Origin: Prevotella sp. | GTDB taxonomy: Bacteria > Bacteroidota > Bacteroidia > Bacteroidales > Bacteroidaceae | Assembly (NCBI GenBank): GCA_022781445.1 | Contig: JALETQ010000061.1 | Location: 1-64,000, forward strand | Direction: 5' to 3' | Length of the DNA: 64,000 nt | Part shown: piece after piece, positions 44,391-53,439 of the stretch | Layout: each line of letters starts with the position of its first letter | Position numbering within the stretch: position 1 is the first letter of the stretch | The notes under the pieces: model-generated | Databases searched by the model: none | Seen by the model: only the letters and a program-made list of their open reading frames with translations | Told to the model about the DNA's origin: nothing | Translations under genes and position numbers: made by a program

Positions 44391-46478
44391 ATGAAGAAAA
44401 GTTTTGCCATCATTCTGCTTTCCATCTTCGTCGGCACCGTCATGCGGGCGACTCCCATCGGCAAATGGAACATCTACTATGCCTATCATGGGATCACCGA
44501 AGTGCAATGGGCGGGCGACAGGGTATTCGTACTCAGCTCCAAAGGTCTTTATGCTTACCGGCCGGGCGACAAGACCGTGCAGACTTACGACAAGATGAAT
44601 TTCCTCAACGACTGCAGTATGGCTCACATCGCCTATGTGCCGCAGGCAAAAAAGCTCCTCATCGTTTACGAAAACCAGAACATGGATATCCTCGACATGA
44701 CTGACAAGGTGTCGAATCTGTCGGGATATTACCGGCAATCGATGAGTGAAGACAAAACGGTGAACTCGGTCAATGTGGAGGGAAAGTTTGCTTATCTGTC
44801 GACGGCATTCGGCATTCTGAAAGTAAATGTGGAGGCAGAGGAAATCAGTGAAACTTATAATCTGGGCTTCCCGGTGGATTATTCGTACATCCAAGGCGGA
44901 TATATCCATGCCGAATCCAAGACGATGGGACGCTATTCGGCGCCGCTGACCGCCAACCTGCTCGAACGAAAGAACTGGGTGCGCACCGGTGAATACGGCG
45001 GATTGGTGAAAGATCTGACCACGGTGACCGATGAAAGTACGAAAACCACATGGATGGAGGCTTCCAACGGAGGACTCAAGGCGGTGCAACGGCAAACCGA
45101 CGGTACTTCGGTGGTGATCGTCGATGGCGTGAAGCCTGACGGCCCGCGTTACAATTACTTCGGTTTCCTCCGCTTCTCGGACGGCATTCTCTATTCGGTC
45201 GGGGGCGGATACAATGCCGTTGCCGAGATGAACTATCCGGCAGCGGTGCAGATTTTCGACCTGCAGGACTGGGATTTGTGCGAGGAAGACATCGAAAACC
45301 GCATCGGTCACGGTTATCGTGACATGATTTCAATGGCCGTTGACCCTACCGACAAGACACATTTGGCAGTGGTTGGAAAGAGCGGTGTCTACGAATTCAG
45401 GGACAAAAAGTTCACGGCGCACTATAATTTCAACAACAGTCCGCTGCTTTCGGTGCTATCCGGCAACCCCAATTATACCATCGTGCCCGGCGTGACGTTC
45501 GATAACAGCGGTACACTGTGGTGCTTCAATTCGCGCGTAACGGATGTTTCGCTTCTCAAGAAACCTAAAGGCGGCTCGTTCGAGAAGGTGAATCACCAGT
45601 TGTTCTTCAATTCCGACAAAAAGAGTCTGTACTTCATCAGGGACATGAAGTTCGACAGTCGGGGCCTGCTCTGGATGGTCAACGACCATTGGGATGTACC
45701 TTCTTTCTATGTTTGTGACCCCAAGACGGGAGCCGTCAACGGCTATCGGTCGTTTTATGATGAAGATGGCAAGTCGATTTCGCCCAACTATGTGCGTTGT
45801 GTGGCAGAGGATAAGCGGGGCGATATGTGGATCGGTACCAACGTGGGACCCGTGGTTCTCACCGCCGAGGCCATCGGACAGGGTTCGAGTGCGTTGATGA
45901 AACGTGTGAAAGTGCCCCGCAATGACGGTACCAACTTTGCCGATTACCTCCTTGACGGTGTAGATATTTCGTGCATGGCAGTCGACGGTGGTGGCAGAAA
46001 ATGGTTCGGTACAAATGGCAGCGGGGTGTATCTTATCAGCGAAGACAACAATACCCAGCTGCATCATTTCCTCGTTTCCAACAGTAATTTGCTGTCAGAC
46101 AAAATCAACTCCATCGCCATCAACGGCGCGACGGGTGAGGTGTTCATCGCCACCGACAAAGGTTTGTGTTCTTTCATGAGCGATGCCACCACTCCGAGCG
46201 AGGAGATGTCGAAGGACGAGGTCTATGCCTATCCCAATCCGGTAACGCCCGATTTCACCGGTGTCGTGACCATCGTGGGACTCTCTTACAATGCAGATGT
46301 GAAGATAGTGACGGCAAACGGCAAACTCGTGGCGCAGGGAAAGAGCAACGGAGGTACGTTCACTTGGGACAGAACCGACCTCGATGGAAAGCCCGTTGCG
46401 GGAGGAATGTATATGGTTTTGGCGGCAACGGAAGAGGGAAACAAAGGTACTGTCTGCAAAATAGGGGTCATTCGTTGA
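44391..46478 (+). CDS. porZ: PorZ-like T9SS surface component
   Basis: The 695-residue protein has a signal peptide (to about residue 20), two beta-propeller regions (about 25-330 and 330-600; FAYLSTAFGILKVNVEAEEI, RGLLWMVNDHW, RGDMWIGTNVGPVVL, GGGRKWFGTNGSGVYLIS) and a T9SS sorting tail opened by YAYPNPVTPDFTG. This order and the N-terminal sequence match PorZ of Porphyromonas gingivalis, which delivers anionic lipopolysaccharide to the sortase complex so that T9SS cargo is attached to the surface. It is slightly shorter than the P. gingivalis protein. It lies in a leuS-yitT-rdgB run. Confidence 0.75.
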   Translation: MKKSFAIILLSIFVGTVMRATPIGKWNIYYAYHGITEVQWAGDRVFVLSSKGLYAYRPGDKTVQTYDKMNFLNDCSMAHIAYVPQAKKLLIVYENQNMDILDMTDKVSNLSGYYRQSMSEDKTVNSVNVEGKFAYLSTAFGILKVNVEAEEISETYNLGFPVDYSYIQGGYIHAESKTMGRYSAPLTANLLERKNWVRTGEYGGLVKDLTTVTDESTKTTWMEASNGGLKAVQRQTDGTSVVIVDGVKPDGPRYNYFGFLRFSDGILYSVGGGYNAVAEMNYPAAVQIFDLQDWDLCEEDIENRIGHGYRDMISMAVDPTDKTHLAVVGKSGVYEFRDKKFTAHYNFNNSPLLSVLSGNPNYTIVPGVTFDNSGTLWCFNSRVTDVSLLKKPKGGSFEKVNHQLFFNSDKKSLYFIRDMKFDSRGLLWMVNDHWDVPSFYVCDPKTGAVNGYRSFYDEDGKSISPNYVRCVAEDKRGDMWIGTNVGPVVLTAEAIGQGSSALMKRVKVPRNDGTNFADYLLDGVDISCMAVDGGGRKWFGTNGSGVYLISEDNNTQLHHFLVSNSNLLSDKINSIAINGATGEVFIATDKGLCSFMSDATTPSEEMSKDEVYAYPNPVTPDFTGVVTIVGLSYNADVKIVTANGKLVAQGKSNGGTFTWDRTDLDGKPVAGGMYMVLAATEEGNKGTVCKIGVIR

Positions 46479-46704
46479 GGCGGAAGCGGACGTAATGCCG
46501 GCCGGATGAAGGCGGAATGTCGTGGGATAAGGCAAGCATCATCGCTGCAGGAGGGACATTCGGGCGGTTATGGCTATGGAGAATATGATCCGTTGCGGCA
46601 ATCTTGAACGTTTGTCCTCGCCCCGTTTGCAGCCGGAAGTGTCGCCCGTCGGGCGCAAGAAGCCTGAAAAACAGGTTGTCGTCAATCGCAATACCATCGG
46701 AAAG

Positions 46705-47757
46705 ATGAACCAAGTTCAATCGAGAAACCACGAGGTAGACGTCATCAGAGGGTTCTGTATGATGGCGATTCTATTCTATCATACCTCGTTTTATGACACG
46801 GGAAGCCATCTCATTCCCTATCATTTCTATGTGAGCAATGCCCTGATGGCATTCTTCACCGTTTCGGGTTATCTGTTCTATCGTCCGATGTTGCAGGTCT
46901 TTTCGTTGCGTTCCAAGCTGCAGTCCGTCCTCCGGCACATCGTCATACCCTATTTCCTTTTCACCGTTCTTATGGCTTTTCCCAAGGCGTTGGCCCATGG
47001 CAACTCCCTGCAACCGTCCGATTTGTTCCTTCCTGTCTTGTTGGGTCAGGCGTCATGGTTCGTTGCTGCGTTGGCGGTTTCTTCGGTTTGCTTTGCCCTC
47101 TTGCTGAAGATGACGAGGCAACGGATGACCTTGTTGGGTATCATTTGCAGCATATCGTTTCTGCTTTCGGCTTGGATGAACCACGAAAAACATGTCCCCG
47201 ACCTCAATATATGGTATGCCAACGAAGCCCTTTTGTCGCTCATCTACCTCTTTGCTGGCTACTTCTTCCATGCGCATGAAGCTCGTTTGCGGGTTCTCCT
47301 GCGCCTTCCCGCCGTACTGTTATACCTTATAATATATATAGTCTGCAAATATTTGGAGAGTCGTGCCGGCTTTTCGGTGATAGTGGCACCCGTCGAAATC
47401 ACCTCGTTTGCCCTCTTTTTGGTCGATACCATGACAGCAACACTGCTCTTGGCAGGCATCGTTCATCGGGTGGGACGGTGCAGACCGCTCGAATGGGTGG
47501 GCAAACATTCGTTGGCATTCTATTTCATTTGCGGTGGCGTTCCTCTGCTGATGTCGCGCCTTTTCATCCGTTTGGGATGGCCGTATCAAGGTTTCCTGCT
47601 GCAACCCGTCGTTGTCTTTGTCTGCGTTTGTGCTGCAGCCTCCCTGTTGGTGTGGATCATCGTTTGCTGTTTCCCTTTTATGTTGGGACGGAAAAAGCCG
47701 ATAAAACCGGACGTAAAATGCCATGAACGGCATGGGATGCAGGACGAAACGATCTGA
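46705..47757 (+). CDS. Membrane acyltransferase (acyltransferase 3 family), copy A
   Basis: The start at 46705 (MNQVQSRNHEVDVIRGFCMM) gives 350 residues with about ten membrane helices. The catalytic His is in FYHTSFYD near residue 30, and the family's D-x-x-R-G start (EVDVIRG) is present. Such enzymes acylate sugars in cell-surface glycans at the membrane. An earlier start at 46570 is possible but adds a non-hydrophobic stretch. The last ~20 residues (PIKPDVKCHERHGMQDETI) are encoded by repeat R16, so the original C-terminus was probably different. Confidence 0.82.
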   Translation: MNQVQSRNHEVDVIRGFCMMAILFYHTSFYDTGSHLIPYHFYVSNALMAFFTVSGYLFYRPMLQVFSLRSKLQSVLRHIVIPYFLFTVLMAFPKALAHGNSLQPSDLFLPVLLGQASWFVAALAVSSVCFALLLKMTRQRMTLLGIICSISFLLSAWMNHEKHVPDLNIWYANEALLSLIYLFAGYFFHAHEARLRVLLRLPAVLLYLIIYIVCKYLESRAGFSVIVAPVEITSFALFLVDTMTATLLLAGIVHRVGRCRPLEWVGKHSLAFYFICGGVPLLMSRLFIRLGWPYQGFLLQPVVVFVCVCAAASLLVWIIVCCFPFMLGRKKPIKPDVKCHERHGMQDETI

Positions 47758-47775
47758 TAATGGATTGAGTTCAAA
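47703..47775. repeat. Intergenic repeat R16, overlapping a gene end
   Basis: AACCGGACGTAAAATGCC, then ATGAACGGCATGGGATGC (47723-47740) and GACGAAACGATCTGATAA then TGGATTGAGTT: the sub-terminal module in inverted orientation. It covers the last ~18 codons and the stop codon (47755-47757) of the acyltransferase gene. Confidence 0.7.
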
Positions 47776-47943
47776 ACCTCTGCGTGCATGAAAACGGTGC
47801 GTTCCTTTGCCTGATGCCGTAGGGCAGGATGGCGGCTCCAAAATCCTAAACGGCCGTTCAGGACTCGCATATCCGATCCATGTTGTCGATGATACGGGTC
47901 TCCCGGCCTGTTGTTGTGCCCTTTGTTTCAATCAGAAGGGTAC

Positions 47944-47976
47944 AAAAAAACTCTCGACTTCCGAAGAAATCGAGAG
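47944..47976 (-). terminator. Terminator of the tRNA-Phe gene
   Basis: On the minus strand CTCTCGATTTC pairs with GAAGTCGAGAG, loop TTCG, followed by seven T residues. Confidence 0.85.
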
Positions 47977-48002
47977 CGACCTTTGAATTTCATTTATGAA
48001 AG

Positions 48003-48075
48003 TGGTGCCTCCAGGATTCGAACCGGGGACACACGGATTTTCAGTCCGATGCTCTACCACCTGAGCTAAGGCACC
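48003..48075 (-). tRNA. tRNA-Phe (GAA)
   Basis: The minus strand folds as a cloverleaf: acceptor GGTGCCT / AGGCACC, D arm TTAGCTCAGGTGGTAGAGCA, anticodon loop CTGAAAA with anticodon GAA, and T arm GGTTCGAATCC. The CCA end is not encoded. Confidence 0.95.
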
Positions 48076-48098
48076 TTTCATGGTTTGAATTGCGGTTG

Positions 48099-48106
48099 CA
48101 AAGGTA
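48099..48106 (-). promoter_or_regulatory. -7 promoter box (TACCTTTG) of tRNA-Phe
   Basis: TACCTTTG on the minus strand, about 24 bases before the tRNA. Confidence 0.5.
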
Positions 48107-48156
48107 ATACTTTTTTTTCAATTCCTCGCAAATAATAGAAGAAATATTCTGAAAAA

Positions 48157-48188
48157 TTTGTTTGTGCGGTCGAAAAAGCCTATCTTTG
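48157..48188 (+). promoter_or_regulatory. Promoter of tRNA-Pro
   Basis: TTTG (48157-48160), 20 bases, TATCTTTG (48181-48188): a full Bacteroidetes promoter. Confidence 0.65.
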
Positions 48189-48242
48189 CACTCGCAAAAC
48201 GGTTATTAGATAGTCGTAATTCGGTTATGAATCGTTTGCAAG

Positions 48243-48315
48243 CGGGATGTAGCGCAGTTGGTAGCGCACTACGTTCGGGACGTAGGGGTCGGGCGTTCGA
48301 GTCGCCTCATCCCGA
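48243..48315 (+). tRNA. tRNA-Pro (CGG)
   Basis: Cloverleaf with acceptor CGGGATG / CATCCCG, D arm TAGCGCAGTTGGTAGCGCA, anticodon stem CTACG/CGTAG around loop TTCGGGA (anticodon CGG) and T loop GTTCGAGTC. It is divergent from tRNA-Phe. Confidence 0.95.
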
Positions 48316-48327
48316 CTGAAAGTCGTG

Positions 48328-48356
48328 AAAGGGGTTGTTTTGACAACCCCTTTTTT
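48328..48356 (+). terminator. Terminator of tRNA-Pro
   Basis: AAAGGGGTTGT (48328-48338) pairs perfectly with ACAACCCCTTT (48343-48353), loop TTTG, with six T residues. Confidence 0.9.
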
Positions 48357-48550
48357 GGAATATTCACCCTTTGTCTGTCATGATTGGCAGAGAGCCGGCT
48401 TCATCGTTTATCCGTGACAGGTCGGGAATTGTCATGAACTTCATGAGTATATGGACTTCGTTGTCCGATGACCGGCAGAATCCAATCGGGTGAAACGGAG
48501 GCGGCTACATCCCTGTTTACTAACTGATTGAATTATGTAATCAAATATAT

Positions 48551-49432
48551 ATGGGACAAAATGAATGGCTCGATATCACCGTCGAACAAGCTAAAGCGGT
48601 GGCAAATGTGGATAGTTATATAGATAACGATCTCATTATGTTCGACCGTTTCGAACACATCCTGACCACCGAAGGTTCCAAACGTCTGCAAAGTCTTTTT
48701 GTGGGCTTGTGCGTTGAGGGCGAAGCCACCTATGTCGTCAACTCCAAAACCCACTCCGTGACTTCCAACGACCTGATTATTCTCAGTGAAGGACAACTCA
48801 TTGAAAGCTATCGGCTCAGTCCCGACTGCAAGGGAGTTGCCATTGTCAGTTCGCGTTTGTTCTTTCAGGAGGTCGTGAAGGAAGTGAGTGAAATCTCCGC
48901 TCTGTTTCTTTTTGCCAACACCAGTCCCGTTCTGCATCTCACGGATGAGAAGAAAGAGATGTTTTTGCGTTGTTTTTCAGATGTCAAATCCACCGTCGAC
49001 AACCGCGATCATCACTTCCGTAAAGAGATCGTCATTGCCAAGTTGAAGGTTTTGATTTATGAGATTGGCAATGAGATTTGGAAAGTCCAGCAAGAGCATC
49101 AGCCCAAAAACACCCGTGCCGAGTCCATTTTTACCGAATTTATTCTCCTTGTCGAACAGAATTTCCGTCAGGAACGCAGGGTGGGGTGGTATGCCGACCG
49201 TCTCCATATCACGCCCAAATATCTCTCCGAGGCGGTCAAACAAGTGTCCAGACGTACACCCACCGAGTGGATTGACACTTACGTGGTGCTTGAAATCAGG
49301 GTTCTGTTGAAGAATACCATGAAGAGCATCAAGGAGATTGCGCAGGAACTTCATTTCACAAACCAGTCTTTCTTGGGTAAGTTCTTCAAGGAACATGTCG
49401 GCATTTCGCCTTCCGGCTATCGTCGTTCCTGA
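48551..49432 (+). CDS. AraC-family transcriptional regulator
   Basis: 293 residues. The N-terminal half (about 35-160) is a cupin-like ligand or dimerisation region (LFVGLCVEGEATYVVNSKTH). The C-terminal ~100 residues form two helix-turn-helix motifs: WYADRLHITPKYLSEAVKQV and IKEIAQELHFTNQSFLGKFF, ending with the family's GISPSGYRRS. It binds DNA in the cytoplasm in response to an unknown signal. No obvious target lies next to it; the gene downstream faces the other way. Confidence 0.9.
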   Translation: MGQNEWLDITVEQAKAVANVDSYIDNDLIMFDRFEHILTTEGSKRLQSLFVGLCVEGEATYVVNSKTHSVTSNDLIILSEGQLIESYRLSPDCKGVAIVSSRLFFQEVVKEVSEISALFLFANTSPVLHLTDEKKEMFLRCFSDVKSTVDNRDHHFRKEIVIAKLKVLIYEIGNEIWKVQQEHQPKNTRAESIFTEFILLVEQNFRQERRVGWYADRLHITPKYLSEAVKQVSRRTPTEWIDTYVVLEIRVLLKNTMKSIKEIAQELHFTNQSFLGKFFKEHVGISPSGYRRS

Positions 49433-49653
49433 TGATTTTGGCAACCTGTTTGCCTGTTCCTTTGCCTTTCGTCTGCCTCTTGCGCGCCGCTTTTACATCG
49501 TGATGGCCGTGCGCAAGATTTGTTTTGCACCATCCTGATTCTTTTTCTTCAGTACCATCCGGTGAGGCGTGACCTGTCGGTGAACGGCATCAAGGACCTG
49601 CAGAACGCATCCCCGACGAGGCGATGCCGGTTTGCGGCTCATGTTTCATTCCC

Positions 49654-50736
49654 TCATTTCAGTCCGAAACACAAGCGGATGAATTTCACCGGACAGCGTT
49701 CCACCGTCTTGGCGATCAGCACCGGAATGTATAATCCCGCAGCAATGTTCAGCACATAGAATACCGCGAAGAGCGATTCGTTGTAACACCACCGCTTCCA
49801 GATGATGAGTTCCACCACACCTTGGCAGATCATCCCCATCAGATATACCTGAAACACGTAGTCGCGCCAATGCCTGCACAGTCCCGGCAGTGGCCTTTCG
49901 AGCAGTCGGCTCAGCGAAACCATGAGCATGATGCCCACCATGGCCGCCCCGAAATCCATGTGGATGAGCGCGAGGCCGAGATACATGCAGAGCAAGACGA
50001 TGAAAAGACCCATTCCATCGAGGAATCTGTAAAGGCGGAAGCGAAAGAAATAGATGCCGAAGAAGAAATAAACGAGATGATGGTGCAGCTGTAACAAGTT
50101 GAATATGTTGTAGGTCTCGTATGCCGATAGATCCGCAAAGCGGAGTGCGATGGTCAGTGGCAGGAAAGCGTGCATGCGCCACGGCACTTCTGCGAGCCAC
50201 CTGAACAGAGGGTAAAGCAGCATGAGCGTCATCAGCGTGGCAAGGAACCATAGCGGTGCCGACGGCCGTCCGCCAAAATAAACGAATGAAAGCAGAAAAT
50301 CGGACATCGACAGCGTCGTCGGCGTTTTGACGATTCCCGCCATCAGCCATTTGATGCCGTAGTACACGATGACGAAGAAAAAGAACGGAGTCATGATTCT
50401 TCCCCACTTGTCCCGATACACTTCGGGGGTATTCCGACCCTTGTCTATACGGCTCAGAAAGAGTAGTCCGCCCGACGAGAAGATGAAAAGCGGCATCCGG
50501 AAGGGGGCGAACCATTGGCTCACCTGTTCGCAAAAAGGATGGTTTTCGCCCGTGGAAAGGTCGATGAGCTGCACATGATTCATCACCACAAGGAGGATGG
50601 TGATGCCTCGCATGATGGCAAGCCATGTCAGTCGCGGCGAGGTTTGTGTCGGAGCTGATGGGGGAAATGAAGGCCGGCGGCCTGTCAGGAGGCGTCCGTT
50701 CATTCCTTTTTCCGTTTCGGTCGACGAGGTTTTCAT
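49654..50736 (-). CDS. Membrane acyltransferase (acyltransferase 3 family), copy B
   Basis: 360 residues with about ten membrane helices. LTWLAIMRGITILLVVMNHV holds the family's R-G motif and catalytic His in the first helix, and FAPFRMPLFIFSSGGLLF is the next conserved block. Members O-acylate surface sugars. The first ~30 residues (MKTSSTETEKGMNGRLLTGR) are polar, and translation may start later, for example at the second Met. It is similar in type to the gene at 46705, not adjacent and not obviously a recent duplicate. Confidence 0.85.
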   Translation of the reverse strand: MKTSSTETEKGMNGRLLTGRRPSFPPSAPTQTSPRLTWLAIMRGITILLVVMNHVQLIDLSTGENHPFCEQVSQWFAPFRMPLFIFSSGGLLFLSRIDKGRNTPEVYRDKWGRIMTPFFFFVIVYYGIKWLMAGIVKTPTTLSMSDFLLSFVYFGGRPSAPLWFLATLMTLMLLYPLFRWLAEVPWRMHAFLPLTIALRFADLSAYETYNIFNLLQLHHHLVYFFFGIYFFRFRLYRFLDGMGLFIVLLCMYLGLALIHMDFGAAMVGIMLMVSLSRLLERPLPGLCRHWRDYVFQVYLMGMICQGVVELIIWKRWCYNESLFAVFYVLNIAAGLYIPVLIAKTVERCPVKFIRLCFGLK

Positions 50737-50886
50737 GTTTTCATCTTGAAGGTTGGTTCGATGAAATGGCGGTTTTTTTGTGTTTTGTCCTCATCGGTTT
50801 TACCATCGTTTCATTCTATTTTTTTATGGCTTTATCTCTGAAGAGGTGTCAAACCCTCCTTGAATCCGTCATGTCAGGAACTGTTC

Positions 50887-51438
50887 TTACAACACCCTGC
50901 GGGCGCCCAGATATCTGCCGCAGTAGTAATCGGTGTTCGAGTAGTCGTCGACTTTGATGCCGCTTCGGGCGGCGTGGATGAATTTGAAGCATCTGTTGCT
51001 GCACACTTCGGTCACGATACCCACGTGTCCCACCACTTTCCCCGAGTGCGGAGAGCTGAAAAACACGAGGTCACCCGGCTGCAGGTCGCTGCGTTTCACG
51101 GAAACGCCTTGCGTAAACTGTTCGCGCGAGCTGCGCTTGAGTTCGATGTTGGCTTTTCGGAACACGAATCCCGTAAAGCCCGAGCAGTCGAAAGCGTTCG
51201 GACCCGAAGCACCTCTGCGATAGGCTTTGCCACGGTAGCGCATGGCGTGCGCGATGATTTCGTCGGCTTTTGAAGTATCTTTCTTTTTCTTTTCGGCTTC
51301 TTTCTTTTCTTTTTTATTGTCATTGAAGTTTGTGTTATATGCCGAAACATCGTTGCAGGTGTTCATTGCCACCGTTTGGCTTGCCACCGAACAGCAGGCA
51401 CTGAGCAAGAGTATGAGCGTTTTCTTTCTGATGTTCAT
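50887..51438 (-). CDS. NlpC/P60 (C40) family cell-wall peptidase
   Basis: The start at 51438 gives 183 residues with a signal peptide (MNIRKKTLILLLSACCSVAS; possibly a lipoprotein, as Cys15-Cys16 lie in the hydrophobic stretch). A Lys/Glu linker (about 41-58) follows, then the catalytic domain: Cys85 in FDCSGF, His138 in GHVGI and His155 in FIHA. Such enzymes cut peptide cross-links in peptidoglycan in the periplasm. A -7 box at 51805-51812 on the minus strand would give a ~360-base leader. I see no gene in 51511-52000. Confidence 0.9.
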   Translation of the reverse strand: MNIRKKTLILLLSACCSVASQTVAMNTCNDVSAYNTNFNDNKKEKKEAEKKKKDTSKADEIIAHAMRYRGKAYRRGASGPNAFDCSGFTGFVFRKANIELKRSSREQFTQGVSVKRSDLQPGDLVFFSSPHSGKVVGHVGIVTEVCSNRCFKFIHAARSGIKVDDYSNTDYYCGRYLGARRVL

Positions 51439-51804
51439 TCTTATATATATTATGGTGTTGTTACGGTCGTTCGTCGCCTTTGAGCCTCTTGGTGTGATGT
51501 GTCTTTCCATCCTAAGTCATCTTCCGGTATCATCTGCGGACAGTAGTGTCCGTCAAAAAAAGAGAAAAGCCGTCGGCAGATGTCCGATGTCGTGTTCAAA
51601 CTTTCGAAGCAAGTCGGCAAAGCACTTCCAACCATTCGCCGACAGGCGAAAAAGCAGCAGTTGAAGCATGGTTGCCGATACCGAGTCCACAGCATCGGCC
51701 ACACGACAGAAGTCGGGTAATATGGCAAGGCTTTTGCAAGGATAGTTCACGTGAGTATCCTGAAAAGACTTTTTCGGATGACCGGGCGCAGACTCTCTCT
51801 CTTG

Positions 51805-51812
51805 CAAAGATA
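51805..51812 (-). promoter_or_regulatory. Possible -7 box (TATCTTTG) upstream of the NlpC/P60 gene
   Basis: TATCTTTG on the minus strand lies about 365 bases before the start; the long leader makes the assignment weak. Confidence 0.3.
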
Positions 51813-52000
51813 AGAAAAAAGTACGACATTTCGGCAACGTATTTACATTCTTTTGCGAATGCCGGTGATGGATTATTGCGCAAAAAAAAATGGCAATGAG
51901 GCTGCCGGCAGGCGGAAAGAAGAGGTCTTGAAATGTGAAAAAGCAATGGATTGTTGGCAGAAATGGTAGGATGACCGGTCGGAGTTTAAGATATTTGAGT

Positions 52001-52008
52001 TATCTTTG
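52001..52008 (+). promoter_or_regulatory. -7 promoter box (TATCTTTG) of the TraB/GumN gene
   Basis: TATCTTTG lies about 110 bases before the start codon; no clear -33 TTTG. Confidence 0.45.
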
Positions 52009-52119
52009 CAAAAGAGAGTCTGCGCCCGGTCTCCGAAAATGCCTTTTCATTGCGCCCGCCTGAACGATCCTTACGTACATCAATTATCATAATTAGTAAT
52101 CATAAATCCTCGTTTACAC

Positions 52120-53028
52120 ATGAAAAAGTTATTATCGTTGTTCTTGTTGTCGTTCGTGATGACACTCGGTGTGCAGGCTCAGTTGCTTTATCGAATATCG
52201 GGCAAGAACCTCTCGACACCCTCTTATATCGTCGGCACCTACCATTTGGCATCTGCCGCCTTTGCCGATTCCATTCCCGGTATGGCAAAAGTCCAGCAGG
52301 AAGTGGCACAGGTCTATGGTGAACTCATCATGGAATCCATGACCAACCCCGACAGCATCATGAAAATCCAAAAAGCCATGATGCTGCCCGATGGACAATC
52401 GCTCACCAAGCTCCTTGCGCCCGACCGTCTTGATCGCCTCAATGCCGCCTTGCGTGCTTCCATCGGAGCCGACTTTACCAACCCCATGCTTGAGGCGCAG
52501 ATGGCCAAGCTCAAACCCATCGCGCTGAACTTGCAGATGTCGGTCATGAAATATATGATGCGTCAGGGACCGGGATTTGACGCCACCAATCTCATTGACA
52601 GTTATTTTCAGAAAGCTGCAATGGGTCAGGGCAAACTTGTCGGTGGGTTGGAAACCATCGATCAGCAGATGGAAGTGCTGTTCGGGCGTTACGACATACC
52701 CCGTCAGCTTGAATTGTTGATGTGTTCGGTCGACAATTCGGCACATGAAGATGAAGTCGTAGACAGCATCATTCATGCCTATTACAGCCAGGACCTCGAT
52801 GCGATCAAGGCAGCCACAGACATGAAATACAACAACAGCTGCGACCCGACTCCCGAAGAGCAGGCCCGACTGCTGTCGGTTCGTAATGCCGACTGGTTGA
52901 AAAAGATGCCTGCCATCATGGAAAAGGCTTCCACCCTCTTCGTTGTCGGCGTGGGTCATCTGATAGGAGAGGAAGGCGTTCTGCAACGGTTGAAAAACGA
53001 AGGCTACACTGTCGAGGCGGTGCGATGA
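52120..53028 (+). CDS. TraB/GumN-family protein
   Basis: 302 residues with a signal peptide (to about residue 20, VQAQ). The family blocks are in place: SYIVGTYHLAS near 34-44 (G-T-x-H), ELIMESM, GGLETIDQQMEVL near 185 and VVGVGHLIGEEGVLQRL at the end (G-x-G-H-L). The TraB/GumN fold carries His/Glu residues thought to bind a metal and has been linked to peptidase-like activity, but the role in bacteria is not clear. It is exported to the periplasm or envelope. Single gene. Confidence 0.88.
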   Translation: MKKLLSLFLLSFVMTLGVQAQLLYRISGKNLSTPSYIVGTYHLASAAFADSIPGMAKVQQEVAQVYGELIMESMTNPDSIMKIQKAMMLPDGQSLTKLLAPDRLDRLNAALRASIGADFTNPMLEAQMAKLKPIALNLQMSVMKYMMRQGPGFDATNLIDSYFQKAAMGQGKLVGGLETIDQQMEVLFGRYDIPRQLELLMCSVDNSAHEDEVVDSIIHAYYSQDLDAIKAATDMKYNNSCDPTPEEQARLLSVRNADWLKKMPAIMEKASTLFVVGVGHLIGEEGVLQRLKNEGYTVEAVR

Positions 53029-53261
53029 CCGATGTTGCAGGCTGTGCCGGCCCGTTTGATAACCTCACGGTGTATCCTGCATCCGTCATTCTTTCTTCCG
53101 TAAGAAACCGTGCGATAGGTGATACCCTATCGGTGTTGCCCCCGAACGAACGACAATATGGCAAGTCGGTGTCCCGAAGGATACCGACTTGTTGCGTTGG
53201 TGAGGGGTCGGAAAGATTGATTTTTCTTGATTTGTAAATGAAAGAAAAACAGGTAGATACA

Positions 53262-53368
53262 TGAATCCTTCAATCGGGCTTTCCAAAACCTGCCCTTTCG
53301 GTCGTGCAAAGGGCAGGTTTTGGAAAGCAATACCTGCCCTTTGGGAAGTTAAAAGGGCAGGTATAGTC
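53262..53368. repeat. Intergenic repeat R17 (two tandem GGGCAGG hairpins)
   Basis: CTTTCCAAAACCTGCCCTTT (53279-53298) and AAAGGGCAGGTTTTGGAAAG (53308-53327) form a perfect 20-base stem with a 9-base loop. TACCTGCCCTTT (53331-53342) and AAAGGGCAGGTA (53352-53363) form a second stem. 53029-53260 holds no gene that I recognise. Confidence 0.8.
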
Positions 53369-53439
53369 TTTGTCTGCATGAACTTTTCATTTTTAGTTTG
53401 GTTTGTTTCCTATGGTTGATATTACTTTTTTACCAAAAT

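Noticed and set aside
49646..50626. 326-codon minus-strand frame at the second acyltransferase
   Set aside because: It is in another frame of the acyltransferase gene, rich in His and Arg, and lacks the hydrophobic helices seen in the true frame.
51546..51899. 117-codon plus-strand frame between the NlpC and TraB genes
   Set aside because: No signal peptide, motif or promoter in the right place; composition is not protein-like, and overlapping frames of similar length occur on the other strand.
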